A DNA stretch of 42,855 nucleotides from Clostridiales bacterium (GCA_018365455.1 JAGZJZ010000055.1:1-42855), one strand, 5' to 3'; shown: positions 25,939-34,998, numbered from the stretch's first letter. Numbers and translations are program-made. The notes: generated by a model not told the origin, from the sequence alone.

Positions 25939-27270
25939 ATGAGATTCAAAAAGGCGGCAGCAGTACTTCTGGCATCAGCAATGGCGGTAACTTCATTTAC
26001 CGGATGCGGCAATCAGGCAGCGGATACATCCGATGGAAAAGCAGCAAATGAAAAAACAGCAACCGAAAATGCAAAAGAGGGAAAAAAGAAAAAGTTAACG
26101 GTTACGACCTGGGATAACGATATATCCCCCCAATTCCGCGTTGCAGTGGAAACATTTCAGGAGAAATACCCGGATGTGGAAGTAGAGATCATCGATACTG
26201 CAGCAAATGAATATAACAACAAGCTGACCGTAATGCTGGCGAGCGGGGATGCAGACCCGGATGTAATCTTTGTAAAAGATATGGGCTCCCAGTTATCCAT
26301 GCAGGCTAAGGGACAAATTCTAAATCTGGATGAATACATAAAAAAAGACAATCTGGATATGTCCATCTATAATAACACAGCGGAAAAACTCCAGATTGAT
26401 GGCAGTTATTACACACTTCCGTACCGTTCAGACTGGTATGTATTGTTTTATAATAAAGATCTCTTTGACAAGGCAGGAGTTCCCTATCCCTCCAATGATA
26501 TGACCTGGGAGGAATACGAAGAACTGGCGCGCAAGATGACAAATGGAGAAGGCAGTGAGAAAGTATTCGGAACCCATAACCATATCTGGATGGGGCTGGT
26601 ATGTAACTGGGCAATTCAGGATGGGAAACATACGCTGGTTGCAGATGACTATTCATTCTTAAAGCCATATTACGAGCAGGCTATCCGCATGCAGGATGAG
26701 GGAATCATTCAGAACTATGCCACATTAAAGACCGGCAACCTGCACTATACCAGTGTATTCCAGCAGCAGCAGTGTGCTATGATGCCGATGGGCACCTGGT
26801 TTATTGCCAACATGATTCAGGCACAGAAATCCGGAGAGACCGATTTTAACTGGGGATTTGCCACGATACCCCATCCAAAAGACGTAGAAGCAGGGAATTC
26901 TGTTGGCGCCGTTACCCCCATTGCAATCAATGCAAAAACCGATGAACCGGATCTGGCGTGGGAATTTGTAAAATGTGCCACAAGTGAAGAGACAGCGGAA
27001 AAACTGGCGGAAAATGGTATGCTTACGGCTGTGCAAAATGATACAATCATGGATAAGCTGGTTACCACCGAAGGATTCCCAAAAGAATGCAAAGATGCAC
27101 TCCTGTTAAAAGGCATGGTATTTGACCGTCCCCTGGATAAAAATATCGAAGCAATCCGAAAAGCGATCGAAGAAGAACATGACCTGATTATGATCGGAGA
27201 GCAGGATGTGGATACCGGGCTGGCACATATGGCAGAGCGTGTAAAAGAAGTAAAAGAAAATAATAAATAG
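25939..27270 (+). CDS. Sugar ABC transporter substrate-binding lipoprotein (family 1)
   Basis: The 443-residue protein has a lipoprotein signal (lipobox TSFTGC, Cys23), a charged linker and a family 1 extracellular solute-binding domain (from KLTVTTWDNDISPQFRVAVETFQEKYPDVEVEII). Typical features are LASGDADPDVIFVKD, LPYRSDWYVLFYNKDLFDKAGVPYP and the late helix DEPDLAWEFVKCAT. GGGAGG precedes the ATG. It begins the CUT1 importer operon. Given the GH88 and sulfatase genes, the ligand is probably an unsaturated uronic-acid oligosaccharide, perhaps sulfated; that is inference. Confidence 0.92.
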   Translation: MRFKKAAAVLLASAMAVTSFTGCGNQAADTSDGKAANEKTATENAKEGKKKKLTVTTWDNDISPQFRVAVETFQEKYPDVEVEIIDTAANEYNNKLTVMLASGDADPDVIFVKDMGSQLSMQAKGQILNLDEYIKKDNLDMSIYNNTAEKLQIDGSYYTLPYRSDWYVLFYNKDLFDKAGVPYPSNDMTWEEYEELARKMTNGEGSEKVFGTHNHIWMGLVCNWAIQDGKHTLVADDYSFLKPYYEQAIRMQDEGIIQNYATLKTGNLHYTSVFQQQQCAMMPMGTWFIANMIQAQKSGETDFNWGFATIPHPKDVEAGNSVGAVTPIAINAKTDEPDLAWEFVKCATSEETAEKLAENGMLTAVQNDTIMDKLVTTEGFPKECKDALLLKGMVFDRPLDKNIEAIRKAIEEEHDLIMIGEQDVDTGLAHMAERVKEVKENNK

Positions 27271-27292
27271 GCTAATAACAACCAAATATGGA

Positions 27293-27338
27293 AAGGGCAT
27301 CTGAAAGAGGGGAAATCCCCCATTTTCAGAGAGCCCTT
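27293..27338 (+). other. Strong hairpin between binding-protein and permease genes
   Basis: Nested stems AAGGGC/GCCCTT, CTGAAA/TTTCAG and GGGG/CCCC form one long imperfect hairpin. No long T-run follows immediately. Such structures after a binding-protein gene usually protect its mRNA and reduce read-through, so that binding protein exceeds permease. Confidence 0.65.
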
Positions 27339-27376
27339 ATATTTTGAAACTTTTTTGGGAAAAAGGGGGAAAACAG

Positions 27377-28276
27377 ATGCATTTATCCATGAAACAAAAG
27401 CGAAAAATCAAGAATAATCTGGTAGGATATTCTTTTATTTTACCAAATTTTATAGGCTATTTTATATTCATTTTCATACCGGTATGCTTCTCCTTTATAC
27501 TGAGTGTAATGGAATGGGACGGTTCGGCTTCTCCGATGAAATTTGTGGGATTAGAGAATTTCTCCAAACTTTTATCGGACAGCACCTTTATGATATCACT
27601 GAAAAACACGCTGCTTTATGCCATAGGAACGGTACCGTTAACCGTGGCGGCTGCCCTTTTAATCGCAGTGCTTTTAAACAGCAAAATAAAAGGGATTGTA
27701 GTTTTCAGAACCGCATTTTTCTTTCCCTATATCGCATCTTTAGTTGCGGTTGGAGCGGTATGGAATATGCTTTTTCAACCGGATTTCGGTCCAATCAATG
27801 AAGTGCTAAAAGTAATCGGAATCAGCAATCCGCCAAGATGGGTGGCATCTACCGTATGGGCATTGCCGGCAATTATCATTGTAAGTATCTGGAAATACAT
27901 GGGCTATTACATGATCGTTTATCTGGCTGCACTCCAGGGAATATCAAAAGAGATGTACGAGGCAGCCAGCCTGGACGGAGCGACGGGATGGAAAAAGCTT
28001 CGTTACATAACCATACCAATGCTGAAGCCTACCACATTTTTTGTAGTAATGATGCTGACAATCCAGTGCTTTAAAGTATTTGATTTAATCTACGTCATGA
28101 CACAGGGAGGACCGGGAAGGTCCACGAATGTGCTGGTAAACCACATCTACAATGCAGCATTTGTAGAATTTAAGTTCGGCTATGCCAGTTCCAGTGCAAT
28201 TGTGCTGTTCGCCATCGTCTTGATTGTAACGCTGGTTCAGTTCAGAGGTGAAAAGAAATTCACCAGCTATATGTAG
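27377..28276 (+). CDS. Sugar ABC transporter permease (MalF/UgpA type)
   Basis: ATG 27377 (MHLSMKQKRKIKNN) is chosen because AGGGGGAAAA precedes it; an upstream TTG frame lacks a site. The 299-residue permease has six membrane segments and the cytoplasmic EAA loop EAASLDGATGWKKLRYITIPMLKP (about residues 195-218), where the ATPase docks. It pairs with the next gene as a heterodimer. No ATPase gene is present, so a shared MsmK-type ATPase elsewhere is likely, as in many Firmicute CUT1 importers. Confidence 0.93.
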   Translation: MHLSMKQKRKIKNNLVGYSFILPNFIGYFIFIFIPVCFSFILSVMEWDGSASPMKFVGLENFSKLLSDSTFMISLKNTLLYAIGTVPLTVAAALLIAVLLNSKIKGIVVFRTAFFFPYIASLVAVGAVWNMLFQPDFGPINEVLKVIGISNPPRWVASTVWALPAIIIVSIWKYMGYYMIVYLAALQGISKEMYEAASLDGATGWKKLRYITIPMLKPTTFFVVMMLTIQCFKVFDLIYVMTQGGPGRSTNVLVNHIYNAAFVEFKFGYASSSAIVLFAIVLIVTLVQFRGEKKFTSYM

Positions 28277-28289
28277 GGGGGAAAATAGG

Positions 28290-29117
28290 ATGGAGAAACA
28301 GAGTAATAAGAAAAAAATAGCAGTTTATGCAGGTCTGATCCTGTTGGCAGTGATTATGATTATTCCTTTTTACTGGATGCTGATCTCTTCCGTAAAGCTG
28401 AATAAAGACGTATTCAGCATTCCCATGAAGTGGATTCCCGATAGCTTCCAATGGGAAAACTACCGGCAGATCTGGGACAAAATCCCGCTGCTGACCTTCT
28501 TTAAAAATTCCATCAAGCTGACGGTAATTACTACGGTGATTCAGCTGGCAACCAGTTGCTTTGCGGCATATGGATTTGCAAAGATGGATTTTAAGGGAAG
28601 AGATGTATTATTCCTGATTTATGTGACCACAATAGCCGTTCCCTGGCAGGTATATATGGTTCCACAGTTCACCTTGATGTCAAAAATGGGGCTGAATAAC
28701 ACACATGCAGGCTTAATTATGCTCCAGGCATTTTCAGCATTCGGCGTATTTCTTATGCGCCAGTTTTATATGAGTATTCCAAGGGAATTATCCGAGGCAG
28801 CCAGAATTGACGGGCTGGGAGAGTACCGGATATTTGCCAGAATCTGTCTGCCCCTGGCAAAGCCGGGTATCGCAACACTGGTTATCTTTACCTTTGTAAA
28901 CGTATGGAACGACTTTATGGGACCGCTGATCTATCTGAACAGTACCGAACTTAAAACCATCCAGCTGGGTATCCGCATGTTCATTTCCCAGTATGCGGCA
29001 GATTATGCCTTGATTATGGCGGCATCCGTCTGCGCACTGATTCCGGTAGTGATTATCTTTATATTTTGCCAGAAATTCTTTGTGGAAGGCGTGGCGGCAA
29101 GCGGTATCAAAGGTTAG
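28290..29117 (+). CDS. Sugar ABC transporter permease (MalG/UgpE type)
   Basis: ATG 28290 (MEKQSNKKKIAVYAG) follows AGGGGGG, just 13 bases after the first permease; the frame is open earlier but only within the neighbour. The 275-residue protein has six membrane helices and the EAA loop EAARIDGLGEYRIFARICLPLAKPG (about residues 169-193). The C-terminus ends EGVAASGIKG, as usual in MalG-like permeases. It completes the importer core except for the ATPase. Confidence 0.93.
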   Translation: MEKQSNKKKIAVYAGLILLAVIMIIPFYWMLISSVKLNKDVFSIPMKWIPDSFQWENYRQIWDKIPLLTFFKNSIKLTVITTVIQLATSCFAAYGFAKMDFKGRDVLFLIYVTTIAVPWQVYMVPQFTLMSKMGLNNTHAGLIMLQAFSAFGVFLMRQFYMSIPRELSEAARIDGLGEYRIFARICLPLAKPGIATLVIFTFVNVWNDFMGPLIYLNSTELKTIQLGIRMFISQYAADYALIMAASVCALIPVVIIFIFCQKFFVEGVAASGIKG

Positions 29118-29186
29118 ATAATAGGATAACAAAGCAGACAAAGCAAGGAAATAAAGTAAGGCAGACAAAGAGGAGGAGGGGCAATC

Positions 29187-30365
29187 ATGGCACAGACAAT
29201 AGATTCGTTACAAAAGTATAATAGCGTAACAAAGGAGCAGCTTAGTACTGCAGTAGAACATGCAGTATCAGTTATAAAAGGGAACCTGAAAGATTTTACC
29301 CATCATTTTCAGTCACCCAATACCTTTCACGGGTTTTACGAACAGACCGAAAATGTAGAGTGGACCACCGGTTTCTGGACCGGAGAAATCTGGCTGGCTT
29401 ACGAATTCACCAGAGATCCGGCGTTTAAAGAAGCAGCAGAAATACAGGTCAAAAGCTTTCGAAACAGAATCGAGAAGAAGATCGATGTAAATTATCATGA
29501 CATGGGATTCTTATACAGTCTGTCCTGTGTGGCAGCGGATAAAATATGCGGAAATGAAGAAGGAAAGAAGGCGGCGCTCTTAGCCGCAGACCACCTGGCG
29601 GCACGCTACCGTGAAAAAGGAGAATTTCTCCAGGCGTGGGGAAATGTAGGCGACCGGGACAACTACAGACTGATCATAGACTGCCTTCTAAATCTGCCGC
29701 TGCTATACTGGGCAACCGAAGTATCCGGAGAGGAACACTATGCAAAAAAGGCAGAAAAGCATATGCAGACGGCTATGAAATGTATATTGCGGGAGGATCA
29801 TTCCACCTACCATACTTACTTCATTAATCCGGAAACAGGGGAGCCGGCATATGGAGTAACCCATCAGGGAAACCGGCATAATTCCGCGTGGGCAAGGGGG
29901 CAGGCGTGGGGAATTTATGGGGTGGCGTTAAGCTGCCGCTACCGCAAAAAAGATTCCTTTATAGAGATATTTAGAAATGTCACAGACTATTTCCTGGAGC
30001 ATCTCCCGAAGGATCTGATTCCATACTGGGATTTTGATTTCGATACGGGAAGCCCGGAGCCCAGAGACTCATCAGCGGCGGCAATTGCTGTCTGCGGCAT
30101 TTATGAAATGGCGGAATATCTGGATAAGGAAGAAGCAGAAAAATACTGCATGGCGGCAGATAAAATATTGTGTGCACTCATCGAAAGATGCAGCGTAACC
30201 AGTATCCGCCAGTCCAATGGTCTGCTGCTTCACGGAACCTATGCCCGAAGCTCCGAGGAAAATACCTGTAAAAACAGAGGGGTAGATGAATGCAATACCT
30301 GGGGGGACTATTTTTATCTGGAAGCACTCAGAAGAAAGAGCGGAAACTGGAATCCCTACTGGTAA
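29187..30365 (+). CDS. Unsaturated glucuronyl hydrolase, GH88
   Basis: GH88 enzymes hydrate the C4-C5 double bond left by polysaccharide lyases and release the 4-deoxy uronate from oligosaccharides of hyaluronan, chondroitin, heparin or similar. The 392-residue protein has WTTGFWTGEIWLAYE (about residues 59-73), an Asp in NYHDMGFLYS (Asp105) and another in RLIIDCLLNLPLLYWA (Asp165), equivalent to the two catalytic aspartates of the family, plus RGQAWGIYGV. There is no signal peptide, so it acts in the cytoplasm after import. GGAGGAGG precedes the ATG. It lies between the importer and the sulfatases. GH105 is the nearest alternative, but the motif set fits GH88. Confidence 0.9.
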   Translation: MAQTIDSLQKYNSVTKEQLSTAVEHAVSVIKGNLKDFTHHFQSPNTFHGFYEQTENVEWTTGFWTGEIWLAYEFTRDPAFKEAAEIQVKSFRNRIEKKIDVNYHDMGFLYSLSCVAADKICGNEEGKKAALLAADHLAARYREKGEFLQAWGNVGDRDNYRLIIDCLLNLPLLYWATEVSGEEHYAKKAEKHMQTAMKCILREDHSTYHTYFINPETGEPAYGVTHQGNRHNSAWARGQAWGIYGVALSCRYRKKDSFIEIFRNVTDYFLEHLPKDLIPYWDFDFDTGSPEPRDSSAAAIAVCGIYEMAEYLDKEEAEKYCMAADKILCALIERCSVTSIRQSNGLLLHGTYARSSEENTCKNRGVDECNTWGDYFYLEALRRKSGNWNPYW

Positions 30366-30408
30366 GAATGCAGGGGTTAAGGACAACTATACATGAAAGG
30401 GAAGAACC

Positions 30409-31776
30409 ATGAATCTAATTTATATATTTGCGGACCAGTGGCGGTCCCAAGCAGCGGGATTCCAAAATGAAGACGCTGTATATACGCCTCATATCGATGA
30501 ATTTGCAAAAGAAAGTCTGGTATTCTCCAATGCGGTCAGCACCTTTCCCCTATGTTCGCCCCACAGGGCATCCCTGATGACCGGGAAATATCCATTCTGT
30601 ACCGGAATGTGGACGAACTGCAAAACAGGGCTGAGCGAGGTGCTCATGTTAAAGCCGCAGGAAAATTGTATTGGAAATGTTTTAAAAGAAGCAGGCTATC
30701 AGACCGGTTATATTGGAAAATGGCATTTGGACGCATCCGAAATGAATTTTTCGACACATCCGGCTTCCGGGGCAAAGGACTGGGATGCATATACGCCGTC
30801 GGGAGAACGCAGGCAGGGATTTGATTTCTGGCTGTCCTATGGAGCAGATGACCACCATCTGGATCCCCATTATTGGAATGACAGCGGACAGATGATAAGA
30901 CCTGGAAAATGGTCACCGGAATTTGAAACGGATCAGGCGCTATCCTATCTCCAGCGGCATTCCGGACAGGATCAGCCATTCGCATTGTTTATCTCCTATA
31001 ATCCGCCGCATCTGCCCTACGAACTGGTACCGGAGAAATATCTCAAGGGGTATCGGAACATGCCCGTAACGTTCCGGGAAAATGTACCGGCAGAAAAGCG
31101 TACCAGAGAGCTTGCCAATATTACCAGGCAGTACTACGCAGCAGTCACGGGAATCGATGATCAGTTTGGAAGAATACTGGCATTTCTCAAAGAAAATAAT
31201 CTGGAAGAGAATACATTGCTGGTATTATCTGCGGACCACGGAGAGATGCTGGGTTCCCATGGCAGAATGAGCAAGAATATCTGGTATGAAGAAGCCGTCA
31301 GCATACCGCTGCTGATGCGGCAAAAAGGCAGCATCCCTCAGGGAGAATATCCGGAAATATTCGCAAGCCCGGATCATATGCCCACGCTGCTGGGGCTCCT
31401 GGATCTGGAAGTACCGGAAACCTGCCAGGGCTATAATCATGCAAAGAACATCCGGGGACAGCTGGCAGGGGCACCTGAGCAGGCATTTTTATGTTCCTAT
31501 CCGGGAATGCCTGAGCTGGTGTGTGCTTTTGAAAAAGCGGGAATCAACCATAAATGCTATGGATGGAGGGGAATTCGGACAAAACGCCACACCTATGTGC
31601 GAAACAATGGATATATGCCGGGAGATACAAGAGAAGCGTTTTTATATGACAATGAAAAAGACCCCTATCAAATGCATCCTCTTTCAGAAGAAGACACAGA
31701 AAAAGAGCTGCTGGAATATTTTCAGGAACAGCTAAGACGCTATTTAAATATGACAAAAGACCCGTTTTTGTGGTAA
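30409..31776 (+). CDS. Type I sulfatase (S1), Cys-type, cytoplasmic
   Basis: The 455-residue enzyme has the sulfatase N-terminus MNLIYIFADQWRSQAAG (Asp9 metal ligand), active-site motif CSPHR (Cys49, Pro51, Arg53) and TGYIGKWHL (about residues 101-109). A second metal site is in VLSADHGEMLGSHG (about 277-290). The C-terminal segment has FLYDNEKDPYQMHPL, typical of S1 sulfatases. Cys49 must be converted to formylglycine, which fits the maturase in this locus. No signal peptide is seen, so it acts after import. The sulfate position it removes (2-O, 4-O, 6-O) cannot be told from sequence by eye. AAGGGAAG precedes the ATG. Confidence 0.91.
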   Translation: MNLIYIFADQWRSQAAGFQNEDAVYTPHIDEFAKESLVFSNAVSTFPLCSPHRASLMTGKYPFCTGMWTNCKTGLSEVLMLKPQENCIGNVLKEAGYQTGYIGKWHLDASEMNFSTHPASGAKDWDAYTPSGERRQGFDFWLSYGADDHHLDPHYWNDSGQMIRPGKWSPEFETDQALSYLQRHSGQDQPFALFISYNPPHLPYELVPEKYLKGYRNMPVTFRENVPAEKRTRELANITRQYYAAVTGIDDQFGRILAFLKENNLEENTLLVLSADHGEMLGSHGRMSKNIWYEEAVSIPLLMRQKGSIPQGEYPEIFASPDHMPTLLGLLDLEVPETCQGYNHAKNIRGQLAGAPEQAFLCSYPGMPELVCAFEKAGINHKCYGWRGIRTKRHTYVRNNGYMPGDTREAFLYDNEKDPYQMHPLSEEDTEKELLEYFQEQLRRYLNMTKDPFLW

Positions 31777-31844
31777 AGTAAAGAGAAGAACGGCAACAGA
31801 TAGGAATCCAAAAAGTTGAGACAAAAAGCAAAGGAGTGAGGATT

Positions 31845-33353
31845 ATGAAACATAAAAAAGTAATTTTAATTATGACAGATACCCAAAGGACCGATATGCT
31901 GGGATGTTATGGCAATCCTGCCATGCATACGCCTAATTTAGACAGTCTGGCGGCAGAAGGGGTACAGTTTGAAAAAGCATATACCACCCAGCCCGTATGC
32001 CAGCCTGCGCGTTCAGCTATATTCACCGGAAGCTATCCTCACTCCTGCGCAGGATGGTCCAATTGTATGGGTTTGTCGGACAATGTCCAGAATATCGGGA
32101 AACGCCTGACAGATCAGGGAATTCACAGCGCATATATAGGAAAGTGGCATTTGGACGGAGGCGATTATTTCGGGCTTGGAGTATGCCCGGACGGATGGGA
32201 TGAAGCGTATTGGTATGATATGCGCTGCTATTTAGAAGAACTTACAGAAGAGGAACGATATCTTTCCAGGCAGGTGGAAAGTATTGAAAAGTACAATATC
32301 AGAGAAGAATTTACATATGGGCACCGCTGCTCAGACAGGGCTATTGATTTCCTGAAGAATCATCAGGACGAGGATTATTTCCTGGTGGTATCTTATGATG
32401 AGCCTCACGGACCACATTTGTGTCCAAAAAAATATACGGACCTGTATCAGGATTACGAGATACCAAAGAAAAAGAATATGTCAGACACCCTGGAGAATAA
32501 ACCCGCCCATCACAGAATATGGGCGGGAGATGATTACGGCAGAGCTGCAAAAGAGGATTTCCATCTCTGCCCCAAAGAATTTCTGGGATGTAATACATTT
32601 GTAGATTTTGAAATCGGGCGTGTGCTGGATGCTGTCAAAGAATTTGCAGATGACAGTGTTATTATTTACACGTCCGACCATGGGGATATGATGTACAGCC
32701 ACTCCCTTACGGGAAAGGGACCTGCCATGTACGAAGAAATTACCCATATCCCCCTGCTGATAAAAGGATTTGGCAAAGGAAAAAACCACAATCCCGTCTC
32801 ACACATTAATCTGGCACCCACCATATTTGACATTCTGGGTGTTCCAAAAACAAAAATGTTTGAGGGCAACAGCATTTTACCGGAATTAACGGACAAAAGC
32901 ACACGCGTCAATGATTATATCTTCATGGAGTTTGGCAGATACGAGGTGGATCATGACGGATTCGGCGGCTATCAGCCGGTGCGCGCAGCTTTTGACGGAC
33001 GATATAAGCTTGTGATAAATCTTATGGATACGGATGAGTTCTACGATCTGGAACTGGATCCGGAGGAGATGAATAATGAAATCCATAATCCTGAATATGA
33101 TAACGATAAAAAGCGGCTGCACAAAGCCATTCTGGATCAGATGTATGAGACCAGAGACCCTTTCCGGGGGTATTACTGGGAGAACCGGCACTGGAACCCG
33201 GACACCACATACCAGACTTGGGACAGCAGGAAAATGACAAGGCAGCGTGAGAACGAAGAATACGAGCCGCGCCAGCTGGATTATGGTACCGGGCTGCCCA
33301 TTCGGGAGGCAGTGCGGGTCAAAGGGGAGTCGGATGCGAAGTTTGCAGATTAA
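31845..33353 (+). CDS. Type I sulfatase (S1), Cys-type, second
   Basis: ATG 31845 (MKHKKVILIMTDTQR) is chosen because AAGGAG lies eight bases before; a GTG at 31836 is within that site. The 502-residue protein has Asp12, the motif CQPAR (Cys52, Pro54, Arg56), YIGKWHLDGGD (about residues 97-107), SYDEPHGPH (about 185-193) and a second metal site IYTSDHGDMMYSH (about 276-288). There is no signal peptide. It is clearly different from the first sulfatase, so the two probably remove sulfates at different positions. No obvious terminator follows. Confidence 0.91.
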   Translation: MKHKKVILIMTDTQRTDMLGCYGNPAMHTPNLDSLAAEGVQFEKAYTTQPVCQPARSAIFTGSYPHSCAGWSNCMGLSDNVQNIGKRLTDQGIHSAYIGKWHLDGGDYFGLGVCPDGWDEAYWYDMRCYLEELTEEERYLSRQVESIEKYNIREEFTYGHRCSDRAIDFLKNHQDEDYFLVVSYDEPHGPHLCPKKYTDLYQDYEIPKKKNMSDTLENKPAHHRIWAGDDYGRAAKEDFHLCPKEFLGCNTFVDFEIGRVLDAVKEFADDSVIIYTSDHGDMMYSHSLTGKGPAMYEEITHIPLLIKGFGKGKNHNPVSHINLAPTIFDILGVPKTKMFEGNSILPELTDKSTRVNDYIFMEFGRYEVDHDGFGGYQPVRAAFDGRYKLVINLMDTDEFYDLELDPEEMNNEIHNPEYDNDKKRLHKAILDQMYETRDPFRGYYWENRHWNPDTTYQTWDSRKMTRQRENEEYEPRQLDYGTGLPIREAVRVKGESDAKFAD

Positions 33354-33364
33354 TAGTAATAATA

Positions 33365-33442
33365 TCAATCCTTTATTTTCTGTTCAAAAATGCAGAGTGT
33401 GATCAGGGTCAGAAAAAACAACATTATCATCAATAGACTCAT
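33365..33442 (-). CDS. 25-residue hydrophobic peptide (possible type I toxin-like)
   Basis: ATG 33442 follows GGGAGGTG at seven bases, a strong site. The product starts MSLLMIMLFFLTLITLCIF and ends EQKIKD: one transmembrane helix with a charged C-terminal tail. Size and style resemble small membrane toxins and holin-like peptides of Firmicutes. It overlaps the 3' end of the 59-residue ORF in another frame. Expression is unproven. Confidence 0.5.
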   Translation of the reverse strand: MSLLMIMLFFLTLITLCIFEQKIKD

Positions 33443-33563
33443 TTGAATGCACCTCCCATTCTTCCAGTTTTATCGTTTTAAGGTCATTCTTTGTAACGGT
33501 ATCCAATCCATCAGGGTGGCTGGATGCATATATTTTCAGCTTTTTATATGTTTCGGAATACAA
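33384..33563 (-). CDS. Small ORF of 59 residues, unknown
   Basis: The frame from TTG 33563 to TGA 33384 is preceded by AAAGGGG at eight bases. The translation (LYSETYKKLKIYASSHPDG, then LDTVTKNDLKTIKLEEW, then VHSNESIDDNVVFSDPD) looks like a soluble, charged protein. The frame stays open far upstream but without ATG or GTG. I do not recognise the family. It partly overlaps the hydrophobic 25-residue ORF, so the two may be coupled. Confidence 0.45.
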   Translation of the reverse strand: MYSETYKKLKIYASSHPDGLDTVTKNDLKTIKLEEWEVHSNESIDDNVVFSDPDHTLHF

Positions 33564-33652
33564 AACATCAACCCCTTTCTCTTTACTTTGCCTGTTTCTT
33601 ATAATATAATTATATTTATAAATTTCGAACTTATATATAGGAATAAAGCCAA

Positions 33653-33681
33653 AATATATAAGTATATGGACGGTAAATCAA
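33653..33681 (-). promoter_or_regulatory. Possible promoter of the small minus-strand ORFs
   Basis: On the minus strand TTGATT (33681-33676), 17 bases and TATATT (33658-33653) could drive the two small ORFs. The region is so AT-rich that chance matches are likely. Confidence 0.35.
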
Positions 33682-33706
33682 ATTTGTATAAGAATCACCT
33701 CACGAG

Positions 33707-33736
33707 TTAGACGAGGTTATATTAGAATGATATAAA
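33707..33736 (+). promoter_or_regulatory. Possible promoter of the AraC gene
   Basis: TTAGAC (33707-33712), an 18-base spacer and TATAAA (33731-33736) stand 28 bases before the AraC start. AGAATGATA occurs twice nearby as a direct repeat. Weak match. Confidence 0.3.
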
Positions 33737-33763
33737 AGAACGCTCATAGAAGAATGATAGAGA

Positions 33764-34663
33764 ATGGTGACATATATGCGGATCAAAATAAAAGAAAATC
33801 AACTGGAGACAATTGAGGGAATCAGACCAGAATATCCTTATGTGTTACATCACGTAAATTTAAGTGAAACAAAGGTTCCATGGCATTGGCATGAAGAGTT
33901 TGAATTTGTATATGTGATAAGCGGAAGCATAAAACTGAATACAACCGGTAAAAGCAATATCTTTCGTAAAAATGAAGCATTTTTTATAAATTCAAATGTC
34001 TTATGCATGCTGGAGAATGAGAGTAATGGACAGCCGGGGATTCTGGATTCCCATTTATTTCATGCGGTTTTTCTCAGCGGACATTTTAAAAGTATATTTG
34101 AAACAAAGTATGTAGAACCCGTGCTTCAGAACAAAAAACTGGAGATCTTAGCAATCCGGGGGGAAAATACCAGGCAGCAGGAAATTTTGGCGAAACTAAG
34201 AAAAGTGTCCTGCCTGCAGAAAAAAGAAAATACGGAATTTCAAACAAGAAATCTATTCTCAGAAATATGGATTCTGTTACTGGATGAAATAAAAAATCAG
34301 GAACGCACAGATCTGCCTGTGAAACAATACAGCCAGGAGAGACTGCAGTCCATGATGTCTTTTATACAGCAAAATTACCAGAACAAAATAACATTGGAGG
34401 ACATCGCCTTAGCCGCCTCAGTGAGCAAAAGGGAATGCCTGCGCTGCTTCCAGACCAGCATTCACAAAACGCCGTTTTCCTATTTGATGGATTATCGGAT
34501 TGAAATGGCAGAAAAGCTCTTGAAAACCACCGATCTGTCCGTTGTTGAGATTGCACTGCAGACAGGGTTTTCAAATGGAGCTTATTTTGGAATGATTTTC
34601 AAAAAAGATTCCGGTATAACGCCAGGCGAGTATCGGAAAAAATATGGAAAAATGGCTGAATAG
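33764..34663 (+). CDS. AraC family transcriptional regulator (cupin + HTH)
   Basis: The 299-residue protein has an N-terminal cupin-type sensing part (about residues 20-110, with VPWHWHEEFEFVYVISG) and a C-terminal AraC domain (about 198-296, with ITLEDIALAASVSKRECLRCF, SYLMDYRIEMAEKLL and GFSNGAYFGMIFKKDSGITPGEYR). It lies downstream of the sulfatases and is likely their second local regulator, beside the two-component system. The ribosome site is weak for both possible starts (33764 and 33776); I kept the first. Confidence 0.9.
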   Translation: MVTYMRIKIKENQLETIEGIRPEYPYVLHHVNLSETKVPWHWHEEFEFVYVISGSIKLNTTGKSNIFRKNEAFFINSNVLCMLENESNGQPGILDSHLFHAVFLSGHFKSIFETKYVEPVLQNKKLEILAIRGENTRQQEILAKLRKVSCLQKKENTEFQTRNLFSEIWILLLDEIKNQERTDLPVKQYSQERLQSMMSFIQQNYQNKITLEDIALAASVSKRECLRCFQTSIHKTPFSYLMDYRIEMAEKLLKTTDLSVVEIALQTGFSNGAYFGMIFKKDSGITPGEYRKKYGKMAE

Positions 34664-34763
34664 CAATCATTTATTTATTCTCATAATATGGTAAAGGTCG
34701 TCTATAAGAACATGTAATCGGGACTTCAGGTAGGGAGCCCTGATTAAACAGGTTAAAAAGCAC

Positions 34764-34792
34764 TTGATTCTTGCTGGTTTATGAGTTATAAT
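34764..34792 (+). promoter_or_regulatory. Promoter of the FMN riboswitch-ribU transcript
   Basis: TTGATT (34764-34769), 17 bases and TATAAT (34787-34792) precede the riboswitch by about 20 bases. Confidence 0.75.
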
Positions 34793-34811
34793 GAATGCAA
34801 CTTAACAAGGA

Positions 34812-34930
34812 AATTCTTCGGGGCAGGGTGTAATTCCCTACCGGCGGTATAGTCCGCGACCCACTGTGAAATGTGGCTGAATTGGTGAGATTCCAATACC
34901 GACAGTAAAGTCTGGATGAGAGAAGAAAAA
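34812..34930 (+). promoter_or_regulatory. FMN riboswitch (RFN element)
   Basis: The conserved blocks are present: TTCTTCGGGGCAGGGTG, TTCCCTACCGGCGGT, AGTCCGCGA, CTGAATTGGTGAGATTCCAA, TACCGACAGT and AGTCTGGATGAGAGAAGAA. The ends CTTC/GAAGA close the P1 helix. It controls ribU through the downstream terminator: FMN binding should favour termination. Confidence 0.96.
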
Positions 34931-34971
34931 TGCGTATTTTTTATAGTCAGATGAATAGATGCGCGAAGACC

Positions 34972-34998
34972 CCGAATACACACGTATTCGGCTTTTTT
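34972..34998 (+). terminator. Riboswitch-controlled terminator
   Basis: CCGAATAC-ACAC-GTATTCGG is followed by C and six T. It is the expression platform of the FMN riboswitch, about 40 bases beyond the aptamer. Confidence 0.9.

Noticed and set aside
34690..34750. Terminator after the AraC gene
   Set aside because: AATCGGG and CCCTGATT pair only with a bulge and no T-run follows.
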